NCBI RefSeq assembly: GCF_000260985.4
Contig: NC_017857.3
Location: 1,302,001-1,366,000 of the forward strand
Reading direction: 5' to 3'
Origin: Methylophaga nitratireducenticrescens
GTDB taxonomy: Bacteria > Pseudomonadota > Gammaproteobacteria > Nitrosococcales > Methylophagaceae
DNA: 64,000 bases
In this document: piece after piece, positions 26,428 through 36,976 of the stretch
How the letters are laid out: the number at the start of each line of letters is the position of its first letter
How positions within the stretch are numbered: position 1 is the first letter of the stretch
Notes under the pieces: generated by a model
The model's input: only the letters and a program-made list of their open reading frames with translations
Databases searched by the model: none
What the model was told of the DNA's origin: nothing
Program-made: the position numbers and the translations under genes

Positions 26428-29229
26428 GTGGCCGACTACAAACAGACTTTAAATCTTCCTGCGACTGACTTTCCGATGAAAGCCGGCTTGCCCAATCGTG
26501 AGCCAGTAATGTTAAAGCGTTGGCAGGAGCAAGACCTTTATCAGCAGTTGCGGCAAAAAAATCAAAATAAACCCAAATTCATTCTGCATGATGGACCTCC
26601 ATATGCCAATGGTGAAATCCATATCGGCCATGCCGTCAATAAAATCCTCAAGGATATTATTCTTAAATCCAAAACCCTTAGTGGCTTTGATACACCTTAT
26701 GTTCCCGGCTGGGATTGTCATGGTCTGCCGATTGAATTAAATGTCGAGAAAAAAGTCGGCAAACCCGGCGTTAAAGTCAGCCCGGCAGAGTTTCGTCAGG
26801 CTTGTCGTGAATATGCAGCCAAACAGGTTGATGGGCAACGAGAAGATTTCAAACGTCTGGGTGTATTGGCTGATTGGGATAATCCGTATCTGACCATGGA
26901 TTTTCAGTTTGAGGCTGACATTATTCGCACACTGGGCGAAATCATTGAAAACGGTCATCTGCATAAAGGTGTTAAACCGGTGCATTGGTGTGTGGATTGT
27001 GGTTCCGCTTTGGCTGAAGCCGAAGTCGAATATGAGGATAAAACGTCACCGGCCATTGATGTTCGTTTTCCTTTGGTCGATGTCGCTGCATTTGATAAAG
27101 CCTGTCCAAACAATGGCTCTGGTGCTGTCAGTATTGCCATCTGGACCACTACGCCTTGGACACTGCCTGCCAATCAGGCCGTTTGTTTACATCCTGAGTT
27201 AGATTATGTTGTGGTGCAATGTGATAACGAGCGTTTGGTGCTTGCTGAAGCGCTCTATGAAAAAGCACTGGAACGTTATCAATTGACCGGTGAAGTGATT
27301 GCCCGCTGTAAAGGCGCAATGCTGGAAGGTTTACAGTTGCAACATCCGTTTTATGATCGCAAGGTACCGGTTATTCTGGGTGATCATGTCACCACTGATG
27401 CCGGTACCGGCGCGGTGCATACGGCGCCTGGACATGGTCAGGATGATTATATTGTCGGTTTGAAATATAAACTGGAAGTGGATAACCCGGTAGGGGGCAA
27501 TGGTGTGTTTTTACCTGATACCCCAGTGTTTGCCGGTGAGTCGGTGTTTAAGGCCAATCCACAGGTCATTGATTTATTAAAAGAAAAATCGGCATTACTC
27601 TGCCATATCGATATCCGTCACAGCTACCCGCATTGCTGGCGGCATAAAACGCCGATTATTTTCCGTGCTACACCTCAGTGGTTTGTCAGCATGAATCAAA
27701 ATGGTCTGCGTGATCAGGCCATGCAGGCGATTGCTACAACCAAATGGATGCCGGACTGGGGGCAGAAACGAATTGAAAATATGGTGTCAGGTCGTCCGGA
27801 TTGGTGTATTTCCCGCCAACGGACCTGGGGTGTACCGATTCCGTTATTTGTTCATCAGCAGAGTGGTGAATTGCATCCTGATTCACTGGCTTTAATCGAA
27901 AAAGTTGCCTTGGCTGTTGAACAGCAGGGTATTGATGCCTGGTTTGATATGGATGCCAGCGATCTGATTGGTGCAGATGCAGAAAATTATTTCAAAGTCA
28001 CCGATACGCTGGATGTCTGGTTTGATTCCGGGGTGTCACATGCCTGCGTATTAACCCGGCGCGATGATTTGCAACGTCCTGCAGATTTGTATCTTGAAGG
28101 CAGTGATCAGCACCGTGGCTGGTTCCAGTCATCATTACTGACCTCAGTTGCCACTACCGGTAAAGCACCTTACAAAGCGGTGCTGACTCACGGGTTTACC
28201 GTGGATGCCGAAGGCAAGAAAATGTCCAAATCCAAGGGCAATACAGTATCACCGCAAAAAGTGGTCAATAATCTGGGTGCCGATATTATCCGTCTCTGGG
28301 TAGCGGCTACTGATTACAGTGCTGAAATGACGGTATCGGATGAAATTCTGAAACGCACAGCGGACTCATATCGCCGTATTCGTAATACCGCACGGTATTT
28401 ATTATCGAACCTGAATGATTTTGATCCTGCCTCCAATCTGGTCGTAACCGAAAAGTTATTACCACTGGATCGCTGGGTACTGGATCGTGCCTATCATCTG
28501 CAGCTGGAAATCCTGGCGGCCTATGAAAGTTATCAGTTCCATCTGATTTATCAGAAAGTACATAACTTCTGTGCCAATGAGCTGGGCAGTGCCTATCTGG
28601 ATATCACCAAAGACCGGCAGTACACGATGCCAGCTGACAGCCTTGGACGCCGTTCATCGCAAACAGCGATGTACCATATCCTTGAAGCATTAAGCCGTTG
28701 GATTGCTCCAATACTGAGTTTCACTGCTGATGAGCTTTGGGAATTTATTCCGGGTCAGCGTAATGCGTCGGTGTTATTGAATGACTGGTATCAATCTCTG
28801 GAACCCTTATCTCAGGACAGTGCTTTGTCGATGGCTGATTGGCAGCAGTTGTTTTCTGTACGTGAAGCTGTAGCAAAAGAGTTGGAAAACAAACGTAATC
28901 AGGGTGAAGTTAAAGGTGGTTTAACTGCTGAGGTTAATCTGTATGCAGAAGATAAGTTGCTGGAAGTATTAAATAAAGTTGGCGATGAGTTGAAGTTCGT
29001 ATTGATTACATCTTCGGCCAAGCGCTTTGTAATGGCAGATAAACCGGAAAGGGCTATTCATACCAGTTTGACGGACCTGGCGGTCGATATTCAAGCTTCT
29101 GCAAATGCCCGTTGCGAACGTTGCTGGCACCAGACGGAAGATGTAGGCAGCCATACCGACCACCCCGAGTTATGTGGTCGTTGTGTTGAAAACGTAGATG
29201 GCGATGGCGAAACTCGCCGTTTTGCCTGA
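26428..29229 (+). CDS. ileS: Isoleucyl-tRNA synthetase
   Basis: Class I aminoacyl-tRNA synthetase charging tRNA-Ile, cytoplasmic. The HIGH motif is in [11 protein letters not shown] (about 65-68) and KMSKS in [10 protein letters not shown] (about 600). The CP1 editing domain is in the N-terminal half, and the C-terminal zinc site is CERCW...CGRC (about 893-913). The GTG giving (M)[10 protein letters not shown] fits the bacterial N-terminus (about 933 aa); an in-frame TTG seven codons earlier is less likely. The lspA reading frame follows closely. ribF, often upstream of ileS, is absent. Confidence 0.96.
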   Translation: MADYKQTLNLPATDFPMKAGLPNREPVMLKRWQEQDLYQQLRQKNQNKPKFILHDGPPYANGEIHIGHAVNKILKDIILKSKTLSGFDTPYVPGWDCHGLPIELNVEKKVGKPGVKVSPAEFRQACREYAAKQVDGQREDFKRLGVLADWDNPYLTMDFQFEADIIRTLGEIIENGHLHKGVKPVHWCVDCGSALAEAEVEYEDKTSPAIDVRFPLVDVAAFDKACPNNGSGAVSIAIWTTTPWTLPANQAVCLHPELDYVVVQCDNERLVLAEALYEKALERYQLTGEVIARCKGAMLEGLQLQHPFYDRKVPVILGDHVTTDAGTGAVHTAPGHGQDDYIVGLKYKLEVDNPVGGNGVFLPDTPVFAGESVFKANPQVIDLLKEKSALLCHIDIRHSYPHCWRHKTPIIFRATPQWFVSMNQNGLRDQAMQAIATTKWMPDWGQKRIENMVSGRPDWCISRQRTWGVPIPLFVHQQSGELHPDSLALIEKVALAVEQQGIDAWFDMDASDLIGADAENYFKVTDTLDVWFDSGVSHACVLTRRDDLQRPADLYLEGSDQHRGWFQSSLLTSVATTGKAPYKAVLTHGFTVDAEGKKMSKSKGNTVSPQKVVNNLGADIIRLWVAATDYSAEMTVSDEILKRTADSYRRIRNTARYLLSNLNDFDPASNLVVTEKLLPLDRWVLDRAYHLQLEILAAYESYQFHLIYQKVHNFCANELGSAYLDITKDRQYTMPADSLGRRSSQTAMYHILEALSRWIAPILSFTADELWEFIPGQRNASVLLNDWYQSLEPLSQDSALSMADWQQLFSVREAVAKELENKRNQGEVKGGLTAEVNLYAEDKLLEVLNKVGDELKFVLITSSAKRFVMADKPERAIHTSLTDLAVDIQASANARCERCWHQTEDVGSHTDHPELCGRCVENVDGDGETRRFA

Positions 29230-29239
29230 GGCTAAGATT

Positions 29240-29707
29240 ATGTTGAAGTGGTTATGGGTTAGCGCTCTGGTTATCGTGCTGGATCAGCTGACCAAAGTTG
29301 TCATGGCAAACTGGCTGGAGCTTTATCAAACCGTCGCCGTGATGCCGTATTTCAATTTCACTTTGGCACATAATAGTGGAGCGGCATTCAGTTTTCTGGC
29401 GGGTGCCGGTGGCTGGCAACGTTGGTTCTTTATTGGTCTGGCGCTCTCCGTTTCAATAGTGTTAACCATTTGGCTGTCACGTTTGAAAGCGCAGGCAAAA
29501 GTCGAAGCGATAGCGATTGCATTGATTATTGGCGGCGCCATCGGCAATGTTATTGATCGATTTATCTATGGCTATGTTATTGATTTTGTAGACATCTATG
29601 TTGGAAGTTACCACTGGCCAGCCTTTAATATAGCCGATGCGGCAATCTGTATCGGCGCCGTATTATTGATAGTGGATAGTTTCAGAAAACCAGCGGAGCA
29701 AAAATGA
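29240..29707 (+). CDS. lspA: Lipoprotein signal peptidase II
   Basis: Inner-membrane aspartic protease that cleaves prolipoproteins after lipidation. It has four hydrophobic segments, LDQLTK near the N-terminus and HNSGAAFSFL. The two catalytic aspartates are in GNVIDR and FNIADA. The ATG at MLKWLW gives 155 aa, normal for LspA; an upstream in-frame ATG at 29198 lies inside ileS. AGG lies just upstream. Its TGA overlaps the hisC ATG (ATGA), an unusual coupling since fkpB/ispH often follow. The BamD, OprM-like and alanine-zipper lipoproteins in this window would be substrates. Confidence 0.94.
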   Translation: MLKWLWVSALVIVLDQLTKVVMANWLELYQTVAVMPYFNFTLAHNSGAAFSFLAGAGGWQRWFFIGLALSVSIVLTIWLSRLKAQAKVEAIAIALIIGGAIGNVIDRFIYGYVIDFVDIYVGSYHWPAFNIADAAICIGAVLLIVDSFRKPAEQK

Positions 29708-30801
29708 ATCTGTGTGATTTAGCGGTAGAAAGCATTGCCGGTTTGCAGCCTTATGTCCCGGGAAAACCAATTGAGGAATTGCAACGTCAATATGGCGTAA
29801 GAGATGTCATCAAACTGGCCTCAAATGAGAGTCCGATTGGTCCATCACAAGCTGCACAAGCTGCAATTGCGTTGGCAACTCGCGATTTAACCCGTTATCC
29901 GGATGGTAATGGCTATGCATTAAAACTGGCTTTATCTGAAAAGTTTCAGGTTGATGCCAACCAGATTACCCTGGGGAATGGTTCTAATGATGTGCTGGAG
30001 CTTATCGCTCGCTGTTTTGCTTCACCTGCTGATGAAGTCATATTCTCGCAGCATGCGTTTGCAGTGTATCCATTGGTGACGCAGGCAATAGGCGCCACCT
30101 TGGTGGAAGTGCCAGCCAAACAGTATGGACATGATTTAACAGCCATGCTGCAAGCCATTACAGAAAAAACCAAGTTGATTTTTATTGCCAATCCTAACAA
30201 TCCCACCGGAACGCATATTCCGGCAGCGGAAGTTCATAATTTTCTGCAGTCCGTTGCTGATAACGTGATAGTCGTATTGGATGAAGCCTATATTGAATAT
30301 GGCGATGAAGATGTAAACAGCATTGATTGGCTCAAACAATTTCCTAATTTAATCATTTGCCGTACCTTTTCCAAGGCCTATGGTCTGGCGGGGTTGCGGG
30401 TTGGGTTTGCGCTATCAAGTCCAGAGATTGCTGATTTATTAAATCGTCTGCGCCAGCCGTTTAATGTCAATCATCTGGCGATGAGTGCTGCGATTGCGGC
30501 GTTGGGCGATGAAGATTATCTGCAACGTGCCAAGCAGGTTAATACCGAGGGGATGCAGCAATACATTGATGGCTTTGAGGCGATGGGATTGAATTACATT
30601 CCTTCAAAAGCCAATTTTATTTGTGTTGATGTAAACACCAATGCTGCTGATATTTATGAAAAGCTGTTGCAACAGGGCGTTATTGTCAGACCGGTTGCAG
30701 GGTATGGTCTGCCAAACCATTTACGCATCAGCATCGGTCTGGAACATGAAAACCAGCGTTGTCTGGAAGCATTAGCAAACAGTTTGTCAGAGGCCAAATG
30801 A
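29704..30801 (+). CDS. hisC: Histidinol-phosphate / aromatic aminotransferase HisC
   Basis: PLP-dependent class II aminotransferase, 365 aa. It has SNESPIGPS near the N-terminus, NPNNPTGT, DEAYIEYG and the PLP lysine (about Lys224) in RTFSKAYGLAGLRVGF. It makes histidinol phosphate. Its position directly before tyrA and aroA, as in pseudomonads (hisC2), suggests it also transaminates aromatic precursors. Overlaps of four bases with lspA and tyrA show tight operon coupling. Confidence 0.92.
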   Translation: MNLCDLAVESIAGLQPYVPGKPIEELQRQYGVRDVIKLASNESPIGPSQAAQAAIALATRDLTRYPDGNGYALKLALSEKFQVDANQITLGNGSNDVLELIARCFASPADEVIFSQHAFAVYPLVTQAIGATLVEVPAKQYGHDLTAMLQAITEKTKLIFIANPNNPTGTHIPAAEVHNFLQSVADNVIVVLDEAYIEYGDEDVNSIDWLKQFPNLIICRTFSKAYGLAGLRVGFALSSPEIADLLNRLRQPFNVNHLAMSAAIAALGDEDYLQRAKQVNTEGMQQYIDGFEAMGLNYIPSKANFICVDVNTNAADIYEKLLQQGVIVRPVAGYGLPNHLRISIGLEHENQRCLEALANSLSEAK

Positions 30802-31685
30802 TTAAGCATCTGGCTATCATCGGCGTTGGACTGATTGGCGGTTCACTGGCTTTGGCATTAAAAAAAGCCGGATTGGTTGAACAGGTGACAGGTTACTCTC
30901 GCTCTCAGGCCGCGCGTGAAGAAGCTTTGGCGTTAGGCATTATTGATAACACAGCAGAGTCGCTGGCGGAGGCCGTTTCGGATGCCGATATGGTATTTGT
31001 GGCAGTGCCAATGGGGGCGATGCAGACAGTATTTGAACAAATAGCGCCACATCTCAAACCGCAGACGATTGTGACTGATGGCGGCAGTGCTAAACAACAG
31101 GTTATTGATGCGGCTCGTCAGGCATTGGGGAATAAGTTTGATCAATTTGTGCCAGGCCATCCGATTGCCGGTACCGAAAAAAGTGGTCCATCAGCTGCGT
31201 TTTCTGAGCTTTATCAACAGCATCGGGTAGTCTTAACGCCAGTGGCTGAAACCAATAAATCAGCTCTGGTACGAGTGCGTCAAATGTGGCAGCAGGCCGG
31301 TGCAGATGTATTTGAAATGGAGGTTGAGCATCATGATGTGGTGCTGGCTGCCACCAGTCATTTACCGCATGTATTAGCCTTTAATCTGGTGGGAATGCTG
31401 GCTCAGCGTGAAGATTGCGATGAAGTATTGCGATATGCCGCTGGTGGCTTTCGAGATTTTTCCCGGATTGCTTCAAGTGATGCAGTGATGTGGCGGGATA
31501 TCTGCCTTGGCAACCGCAGTGCGATTCTGGAATTATTACAACAATATCGCAGTGGTCTGGATAAGATTGAACAGGCAATTCGGCAAGATGATGGCGATTA
31601 TCTTATCGATATTTTCGGACGAGCAAAACGGGCCAGAGATACCCGTTTTGCCGATCCTGATCTGAAAGATAACAGCGAAGTGTAA
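30798..31685 (+). CDS. tyrA: Prephenate/arogenate dehydrogenase
   Basis: NAD(P)-dependent dehydrogenase of tyrosine synthesis, about 295 aa. The Rossmann motif is GVGLIGGSLAL (about residues 8-18). PGHPIAGTEKSG holds the substrate-binding His, and ATSHLPHVLAF lies in the helical dimer domain. The ATG overlaps the hisC stop (ATGA). In some gammaproteobacteria this gene is fused to aroA; here the two are separate, with a single base between the TAA and the aroA GTG. Confidence 0.92.
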   Translation: MIKHLAIIGVGLIGGSLALALKKAGLVEQVTGYSRSQAAREEALALGIIDNTAESLAEAVSDADMVFVAVPMGAMQTVFEQIAPHLKPQTIVTDGGSAKQQVIDAARQALGNKFDQFVPGHPIAGTEKSGPSAAFSELYQQHRVVLTPVAETNKSALVRVRQMWQQAGADVFEMEVEHHDVVLAATSHLPHVLAFNLVGMLAQREDCDEVLRYAAGGFRDFSRIASSDAVMWRDICLGNRSAILELLQQYRSGLDKIEQAIRQDDGDYLIDIFGRAKRARDTRFADPDLKDNSEV

Positions 31686-31686
31686 A

Positions 31687-33024
31687 GTGGGAGTGAACAG
31701 TAGCGTGAGCGGGCAGCAGGATCGTAAATTTATAGTACAGGCTGGTGGTCAATTAACAGGCAGCTTCCGTGTACCCGGAGATAAATCCATCTCACATCGT
31801 TCTATTATGCTGGGATCGCTGGCAGAAGGTGTGACTGAAATCAGCGGTTTTCTGGAAGGTGAAGATGCATTGGCGACATTGGCAGCTTTTCGTGCCATGG
31901 GCGTCAAAATTGATGGTCCGACGGATGGTAAAGTCACCGTGCATGGTGTTGGTATGCATGGACTGAAAGCCCCGGAAAATGATGTGTATGTGGGTAACTC
32001 GGGTACCTCGATTCGTTTATTAAGTGGTTTACTGACGGGGCAAACTTTTGATGTAACGATGAGTGGTGATAAATCATTATCCGTTCGCCCCATGCGTCGG
32101 GTAACCGATCCGTTAGCCCTGATGGGGGCAAATATCGACAGTGCTGATGGCAAACCGCCTCTGACTATTCATGGTGGCCATACATTAAAGGCTATTGAAT
32201 ATGACTTGCCAATGGCCAGTGCTCAGGTGAAATCCTGTCTATTACTGGCAGGGATGTATGCCGAGGGAACCACTAGCGTGACGGAACCTGCCCCAACTCG
32301 CGATCATACTGAACGCATGCTGCAAGGCATGGGATATCCAATCGACGTTCAGGGTAACCGCATCAGTATTCAGGGCGGCGGAAAATTAACCGCAACCAAT
32401 ATTGATGTGCCCGGCGATATTTCCTCGGCCACGTTCTTTATGGTGGGGGCTGCGATTGCACCGGGTTCAGATATTACTCTGCAACATGTAGGTATTAACC
32501 CAACGCGGATTGGTGTTATCAATATTTTGAAGCAAATGGGCGCGGATATAAGCTTGAGCAACGAAGCAGTGACCGGCGGAGAACCGGTGGCAGATATCCG
32601 GGTTCGCTATGCACCGTTAACCGGAATTGACATTCCACAGGATCAGGTGCCATTGGCGATTGATGAATTTCCGGCAATATTTATTGCCGCTGCTTGCGCA
32701 GAAGGCCGCACAGTATTGACGGGTGCTGAAGAATTACGGGTTAAAGAAAGTGATCGAATTCAGGTCATGGCTGATGGATTACAGGCACTCGGTATTGACG
32801 CTAAACCAACGTCTGATGGCATGATTATCGAAGGTGGAATTATTGGCAGTGGTGAAGTGGATGGACATGGTGATCACCGTATTGCGATGTCATTTGCCAT
32901 GGCGGCATTACAGGCAGGCGGTGCCATACAGATTAATGACTGTGCCAATGTTGCCACTTCATTCCCGAACTTTGTCGAATTAGCGACTCACTGTGGTTTG
33001 CAGATTGATGCCTTCGATGTCTGA
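31687..33024 (+). CDS. aroA: 3-phosphoshikimate 1-carboxyvinyltransferase (EPSP synthase)
   Basis: Sixth shikimate-pathway enzyme, the glyphosate target; 445 aa. The PEP-binding motifs are GDKSISHRS and [10 protein letters not shown], with PLTIHGG and [11 protein letters not shown] further on; the C-terminus has [12 protein letters not shown]. The residue pattern GNSGTSIRL resembles class II enzymes. The GTG follows the tyrA stop by one base. A second GTG six codons later, with GGAG upstream, is possible. The stop overlaps cmk. Confidence 0.94.
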   Translation: MGVNSSVSGQQDRKFIVQAGGQLTGSFRVPGDKSISHRSIMLGSLAEGVTEISGFLEGEDALATLAAFRAMGVKIDGPTDGKVTVHGVGMHGLKAPENDVYVGNSGTSIRLLSGLLTGQTFDVTMSGDKSLSVRPMRRVTDPLALMGANIDSADGKPPLTIHGGHTLKAIEYDLPMASAQVKSCLLLAGMYAEGTTSVTEPAPTRDHTERMLQGMGYPIDVQGNRISIQGGGKLTATNIDVPGDISSATFFMVGAAIAPGSDITLQHVGINPTRIGVINILKQMGADISLSNEAVTGGEPVADIRVRYAPLTGIDIPQDQVPLAIDEFPAIFIAAACAEGRTVLTGAEELRVKESDRIQVMADGLQALGIDAKPTSDGMIIEGGIIGSGEVDGHGDHRIAMSFAMAALQAGGAIQINDCANVATSFPNFVELATHCGLQIDAFDV

Positions 33025-33679
33025 TATACCTGTATTAACAATTGATGGTCCAAGCGGCTCCGGAAAGGGCACTTTGGCCCAGCAGATGGCAGAAAAGCTG
33101 GGTTGGCACTATCTGGATAGTGGTGCCATTTACCGTGTCCTGGCTCAGGCAGCGTTAAAGCATCAAATTGATTTAACCGATGAAACCGCGCTGGCAGTCA
33201 TAGCGGGTCAGCTGGATGTGCAATTTGTGTTAAAGGATGGACAGCTGCAGGTTGTTCTGGAAGGTGAAGATGTTTCGTTACTGATTCGTTCTGAACAGGC
33301 GGGTAATGCTGCGTCGAAAGTTGCCGCATTTCCGGCTGTTCGCTCAGCTTTATTACAAAGACAGCGTGATTTTTGCCAATCGCCAGGGTTAGTCACAGAT
33401 GGCCGCGATATGGGCACCGTGGTGTTTCCAGATGCGCCATACAAAGTCTTTCTCACAGCCAGTGCCGAGGTTCGGGCGGAGAGACGATATAAGCAGTTGA
33501 AAGAGAAAGGAATTGATAGTAACCTTTCCGATCTCGTAGCCGAAATATCAGAACGTGATGAACGGGATACGCAACGTGAAGTAGCGCCACTACGGCCTGC
33601 CGATGATGCTGTTATTCTGGATTCAACACAACTCGGTATCAAAGCAGTTTTAGAAAAAGTCAGTGCATTAATCGGCTGA
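33017..33679 (+). CDS. cmk: Cytidylate kinase
   Basis: Phosphorylates CMP and dCMP to the diphosphates. The P-loop GPSGSGKGT is at about 11-19, followed by [21 protein letters not shown] and RDERDTQRE. At 220 aa it is close to family length. The ATG overlaps the end of aroA; an earlier in-frame ATG nine bases upstream is possible. A terminator-like hairpin follows before rpsA, as is common at this locus. Confidence 0.94.
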   Translation: MSDIPVLTIDGPSGSGKGTLAQQMAEKLGWHYLDSGAIYRVLAQAALKHQIDLTDETALAVIAGQLDVQFVLKDGQLQVVLEGEDVSLLIRSEQAGNAASKVAAFPAVRSALLQRQRDFCQSPGLVTDGRDMGTVVFPDAPYKVFLTASAEVRAERRYKQLKEKGIDSNLSDLVAEISERDERDTQREVAPLRPADDAVILDSTQLGIKAVLEKVSALIG

Positions 33680-33691
33680 TTTATTAGGGTA

Positions 33692-33720
33692 CTTGTCTGG
33701 GTGTTCCAGGCAGGTTTTTT
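33692..33720 (+). terminator. Terminator/attenuator between cmk and rpsA
   Basis: Nine-pair stem (CTTGTCTGG with CCAGGCAGG, including G-T wobbles) around GTGTT, followed by six T. It should cut transcription of the ileS-to-cmk series before rpsA, leaving rpsA with its own promoter in the following 65 bases. Confidence 0.75.
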
Positions 33721-33788
33721 GTTAATTTCCTGCAATCGCAGGACTAACGGGCGATTCTGTTATCTGAACAGGATCAAGGATATTTATA

Positions 33789-35462
33789 ATGAGCGAAAGC
33801 TTTGCTGATCTCTTTGAAGAGAGTCTAAACGCAACCCCAATGCAACCAGGCAAAATTGTTACCGGTACGGTAGTCAATGTTGGTCCTGATGTTGTTATGG
33901 TTAACGCAGGTCTGAAATCTGAAGGCGCTATCCCAGTTGCCGAATTCATGAACGAAAAAGGTGAAATCACCGTTTCTGTTGGTGATTTGGTCGATGTTTC
34001 TCTGGAAACACTGGAAGATGGATTTGGTGCAACACAATTATCACGTGAAAAAGCCAAAGCCGCTGAAGCATGGACCAGATTGGAGCATGCATTTGAAGCC
34101 AATGAAACCGTAATCGGTATTATTTCCGGTAAGGTCAAGGGTGGTTTCACTGTCGATTTGGAAAACATCCGAGCGTTCCTGCCGGGATCACTTGTTGATG
34201 TACGTCCTATCCGTGATACTTCACATCTCGAAGGCAAAGAGCTTGAGTTCAAACTGATTAAGCTGGATCGCCCACGTAACAATATCGTTGTTTCTCGTCG
34301 CGCCATTATGGAAGCTGAGAACAGTGTTGAACGCGAAGCCCTTCTGGAAACATTGGAAGAAGGCAAAGTTGTTAAAGGTATTGTTAAGAACCTGACCGAT
34401 TACGGCGCGTTTGTTGACCTTGGTGGTATTGATGGTCTGTTGCATATCACGGATATGGCATGGAAACGTGTTAAACATCCTTCAGAAGTTGTCGCTATCG
34501 GTGACGAAATCGATGTACAGGTTCTGAAATTTGATAAAGAACGTGAACGTGTATCGCTAGGCCTGAAACAACTGGGTGACGATCCATGGAAAGATATCGC
34601 ACGTCGTTATCCAAACAGCACCCGCATCCAGGGTAAAGTCACTAACATTGCCGACTACGGTTGCTTTGTTGAAATCGAAGATGGCGTTGAAGGTTTGGTT
34701 CACATGTCTGAAATGGACTGGACCAACAAAAACGTTCACCCTTCTAAACTGGTTACTTTGGGTGATGAAGTTGAAGTGATGGTTCTGGATATTGATGCTG
34801 AACGTCGTCGTATCTCACTGGGTATCAAACAGTGCCAGACTAACCCTTGGGAAGAGTTCTCAATGACTCATAACAAAGGTGATAAAGTCAGCGGCGCTAT
34901 CAAATCAATCACTGATTTCGGTATCTTCATTGGCCTGGATGGTGGCATTGACGGCCTGATCCACTTGTCAGATATCTCTTGGGAAGAAGAAAACGAAGAA
35001 TTAATTCGTGACTTCAAAAAAGGCGATGAAGTAGAAGCGGTTGTATTGGCGATTGACCCTGAACGTGAACGCATTTCACTGGGTATCAAACAATTGCAGG
35101 ACGATCCGTTTTCAGCGTATCTGTCTGAACACCCACGTGGCACTGTTGTAAACGGTAAAGTTATTGCAGTTGATGCTAAAGGTGCAACGATTGAATTGGC
35201 TGAAGGTGTTGAAGGTTACGTTCGCGTAGCGGATATCGCACGTGAGCGTATCGAAGATGCCAGCAAAGTGCTGAATATCGGTGATGATGTTGAAGCTAAA
35301 TTTACAGGAATGTCTCGCAAGGATCGCACGCTGACTCTGTCAATCAAAGCTAAGGATGATCAAGAAGAATCTGAAGCAGTGAAAGAGTACAGTAATGTTA
35401 GTTCCGGCAATACCACTTTAGGTGATTTGCTGAAAGAACAGATGAATCAGAAAGACAGCTAA
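33789..35462 (+). CDS. rpsA: 30S ribosomal protein S1
   Basis: RNA-binding ribosomal protein that helps mRNA docking; 557 aa with six S1 repeats, like E. coli. Repeats 3, 4 and 5 are easiest to see: [40 protein letters not shown] and [25 protein letters not shown] lies upstream of the ATG. It stands between two hairpin terminators, so it is largely its own unit. Codon choice is visibly enriched for preferred codons, as expected for high expression. Confidence 0.97.
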   Translation: MSESFADLFEESLNATPMQPGKIVTGTVVNVGPDVVMVNAGLKSEGAIPVAEFMNEKGEITVSVGDLVDVSLETLEDGFGATQLSREKAKAAEAWTRLEHAFEANETVIGIISGKVKGGFTVDLENIRAFLPGSLVDVRPIRDTSHLEGKELEFKLIKLDRPRNNIVVSRRAIMEAENSVEREALLETLEEGKVVKGIVKNLTDYGAFVDLGGIDGLLHITDMAWKRVKHPSEVVAIGDEIDVQVLKFDKERERVSLGLKQLGDDPWKDIARRYPNSTRIQGKVTNIADYGCFVEIEDGVEGLVHMSEMDWTNKNVHPSKLVTLGDEVEVMVLDIDAERRRISLGIKQCQTNPWEEFSMTHNKGDKVSGAIKSITDFGIFIGLDGGIDGLIHLSDISWEEENEELIRDFKKGDEVEAVVLAIDPERERISLGIKQLQDDPFSAYLSEHPRGTVVNGKVIAVDAKGATIELAEGVEGYVRVADIARERIEDASKVLNIGDDVEAKFTGMSRKDRTLTLSIKAKDDQEESEAVKEYSNVSSGNTTLGDLLKEQMNQKDS

Positions 35463-35475
35463 TCTGATCATTGGG

Positions 35476-35506
35476 TGAGCATCCGGTCAGCCCGGATGCT
35501 CATTTT
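35476..35506 (+). terminator. rpsA terminator
   Basis: Perfect 11-pair stem (TGAGCATCCGG with CCGGATGCTCA) around TCAGC, followed by TTTTCTT. Confidence 0.9.
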
Positions 35507-35574
35507 CTTGTTATACAGCTGCCTTTTTATTTAAGGCATAACCCAAAAGTCTACTGCCGGGAATCTAGGAAATT

Positions 35575-35865
35575 ATGACCAAGTCTGATTTGATAGAAAT
35601 ACTATCCGAAAAACAATCTCTATTGAATTACCGAGACGTTGAACTAGCGGTGAAGCTAATTCTGGAACAGATGAGTGATAGCCTGTCACGTGGCGATCGA
35701 ATTGAGATCAGAGGGTTTGGCAGTTTTACCTTACATCATCGTCCACCCAGAGTGGGACGTAATCCAAAAAGCGGTGAAGCTGTTAAGCTTGAAGAAAAAT
35801 ATGTGCCACATTTTAAACCCGGTAAAGAATTACGAGATCGCGTGAATAATGCCGCTGGTTTTTAA
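35575..35865 (+). CDS. ihfB: Integration host factor subunit beta
   Basis: DNA-bending nucleoid protein, 96 aa, acting as heterodimer with IhfA. It has the HU/IHF fold signature [20 protein letters not shown] and [17 protein letters not shown] at the C-terminus. AGGA lies just 4 bases before the ATG. Its place after rpsA is the conserved gammaproteobacterial order. The gene ends 6 bases before the Mth938-like gene, so the two are probably co-transcribed. Confidence 0.95.
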   Translation: MTKSDLIEILSEKQSLLNYRDVELAVKLILEQMSDSLSRGDRIEIRGFGSFTLHHRPPRVGRNPKSGEAVKLEEKYVPHFKPGKELRDRVNNAAGF

Positions 35866-35871
35866 CAGAAA

Positions 35872-36258
35872 ATGAAAATTAGTCAGGAAGCCATTACAGA
35901 CGCTTTTGTAATTAAAAGTTATGGCGATGGCTTTCTACTGATTCAATCAAACGATCAGACCTTACAACGTATCACCAATAATTGTATCCTTTCACCTGAT
36001 GGCTTGTTTGATCCGCTGGAGTTGCCACCCTCAGCAGATTATCTAAGCGACTCTCTAATTGAAAATGTAAAAGGCTTCAATGCTGATGTTGTCATTATGG
36101 TGACAGCCGAAGGCATTACACCTCATGTGTTACAAATAATTAGCCTATTCTCCCAGAGGGGCATTTCATTAGAAACTATGTCACTTGGTGCCGCTTGTCG
36201 AACCTATAATTTGCTATTAAATGAAGGCAGAAAGCCGTTAGTTTTAATTTATTTTTAG
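35872..36258 (+). CDS. Mth938-like domain protein (DUF498 type)
   Basis: Small soluble protein, 128 aa, with the Mth938/NDUFAF3-like fold. Family landmarks are SYGDGFLLI, then a C-terminal core GISLETMSLGAACRTYNLLL and NEGRKPLVLIYF. Mitochondrial relatives act in complex I assembly; the bacterial function is not known. It follows ihfB closely. A weak hairpin (AAAGCGG...CTGCTTT) lies just after the stop. Confidence 0.75.
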   Translation: MKISQEAITDAFVIKSYGDGFLLIQSNDQTLQRITNNCILSPDGLFDPLELPPSADYLSDSLIENVKGFNADVVIMVTAEGITPHVLQIISLFSQRGISLETMSLGAACRTYNLLLNEGRKPLVLIYF

Positions 36259-36433
36259 TATTAAAGCGGATGATACCGATACTGCTTTATGTAAATCAGT
36301 AAATAACCTTATTATTGATACAGATTAAATCATTGTTTTTATGTTAATTATTAGTGGCTGCAAAAATTGTACGTATTGCTAATACTTGACCCCGTTAGAT
36401 GAAGACAGGAAAATTCTCTTGTTGGATAACACT
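36259..36433 (+). other. AT-rich spacer before repeat copy B
   Basis: About 175 bases with no gene. Besides the weak hairpin after the Mth938-like gene I see no clear feature. No FNR-type TTGAT-N4-ATCAA site was found here or in the cco leader, although cbb3 operons are often FNR-controlled. Confidence 0.4.
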
Positions 36434-36796
36434 AGGGCTTGTTGATCTTTCATCTCCGCCTCTGTTGTGAGCTGAAAAAGCGTCAATCAAGGCACGAGGA
36501 GCGCCTTTTGTGAGATACATCCATGTATCTCACCCCAAAGGGGGCTTGCGCTCAAAAACGTTTATCTCCATGGATGGAGTGTATGCAAAAGCAATGTCTG
36601 GAACATTGCTTGTCCTGACGTTTTTGTAGTCATTCTAAATAAGTGACTAACAACGCAGGCGGCCAGCAAAGCTGTTCAAATGCGTTCCAGATGCATTTGT
36701 CAATTACTTATGCAGGAAGGCCATACCGCCGCTTTCTGCCTAGTCGGGACAAAAATAGCCGCCAGCAGTGGTGGACATGAAAGATTAACAAGTCCT
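36434..36796 (-). repeat. Palindromic interspersed repeat, copy B (363 bp, inverted orientation)
   Basis: Complete copy in the opposite orientation to copy A. Plus-strand ends are AGGGCTTGTTGATCTTTCAT and ATGAAAGATTAACAAGTCCT, preceded by CT and followed by AG. The same internal blocks occur as reverse complements: GCACGAGGAGCGCC, TAGTCATTCTAAATAAGTGA and CAGCAGTGGTGG. Four embedded hairpins are listed separately. It separates the ihfB cluster from the cco operon, whose promoter must lie in the 180 bases to its right. Confidence 0.85.
36510..36699. repeat. Four embedded hairpins with TGGA/TCCA-type loops (copy B)
   Basis: At 36510-36533, arms GTGAGATACA/TGTATCTCAC surround TCCA. At 36566-36579, CTCCA/TGGAG surround TGGA. 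At 36589-36611, AAGCAATGT/ACATTGCTT surround CTGGA. At 36678-36698, AAATGCGT/ATGCATTT surround TCCAG. The last occupies the same place as the first hairpin of copy A, with the same loop (reverse complement CTGGA) but a different stem: two stem positions changed while pairing was kept apart from one wobble. That points to selection on the fold. Confidence 0.7.
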
Positions 36797-36917
36797 AGGC
36801 CAGTTGAAAATTGAAGAAATTCAGCAGAATTAATCTGTATAACTGTTTTGAATCATTCAGAATTGTTTTGCGGTAAAATTTATCCAGCTGGAATGTTATG
36901 CAGAATGAAACCGGGCT

Positions 36918-36940
36918 CTGTTTCTTCAACAAAGAAACAG
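36918..36940 (+). promoter_or_regulatory. Perfect hairpin in the ccoN leader
   Basis: Arms CTGTTTCTT and AAGAAACAG (nine pairs) enclose CAACA, 36 bases before the ccoN ATG. There is no T-run, so it is not a terminator; it may stabilise the mRNA or bind a regulator. Confidence 0.5.
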
Positions 36941-36976
36941 TACAAGAATTTTCATGAGAGAGAAGGTGTGATCGCT

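Noticed and set aside
36848-36976. N-terminal extension of CcoN
   Set aside because: The 43 extra residues are unlike CcoN, cross a perfect hairpin, and the ATG at 36977 has a ribosome-binding site and gives the normal length.
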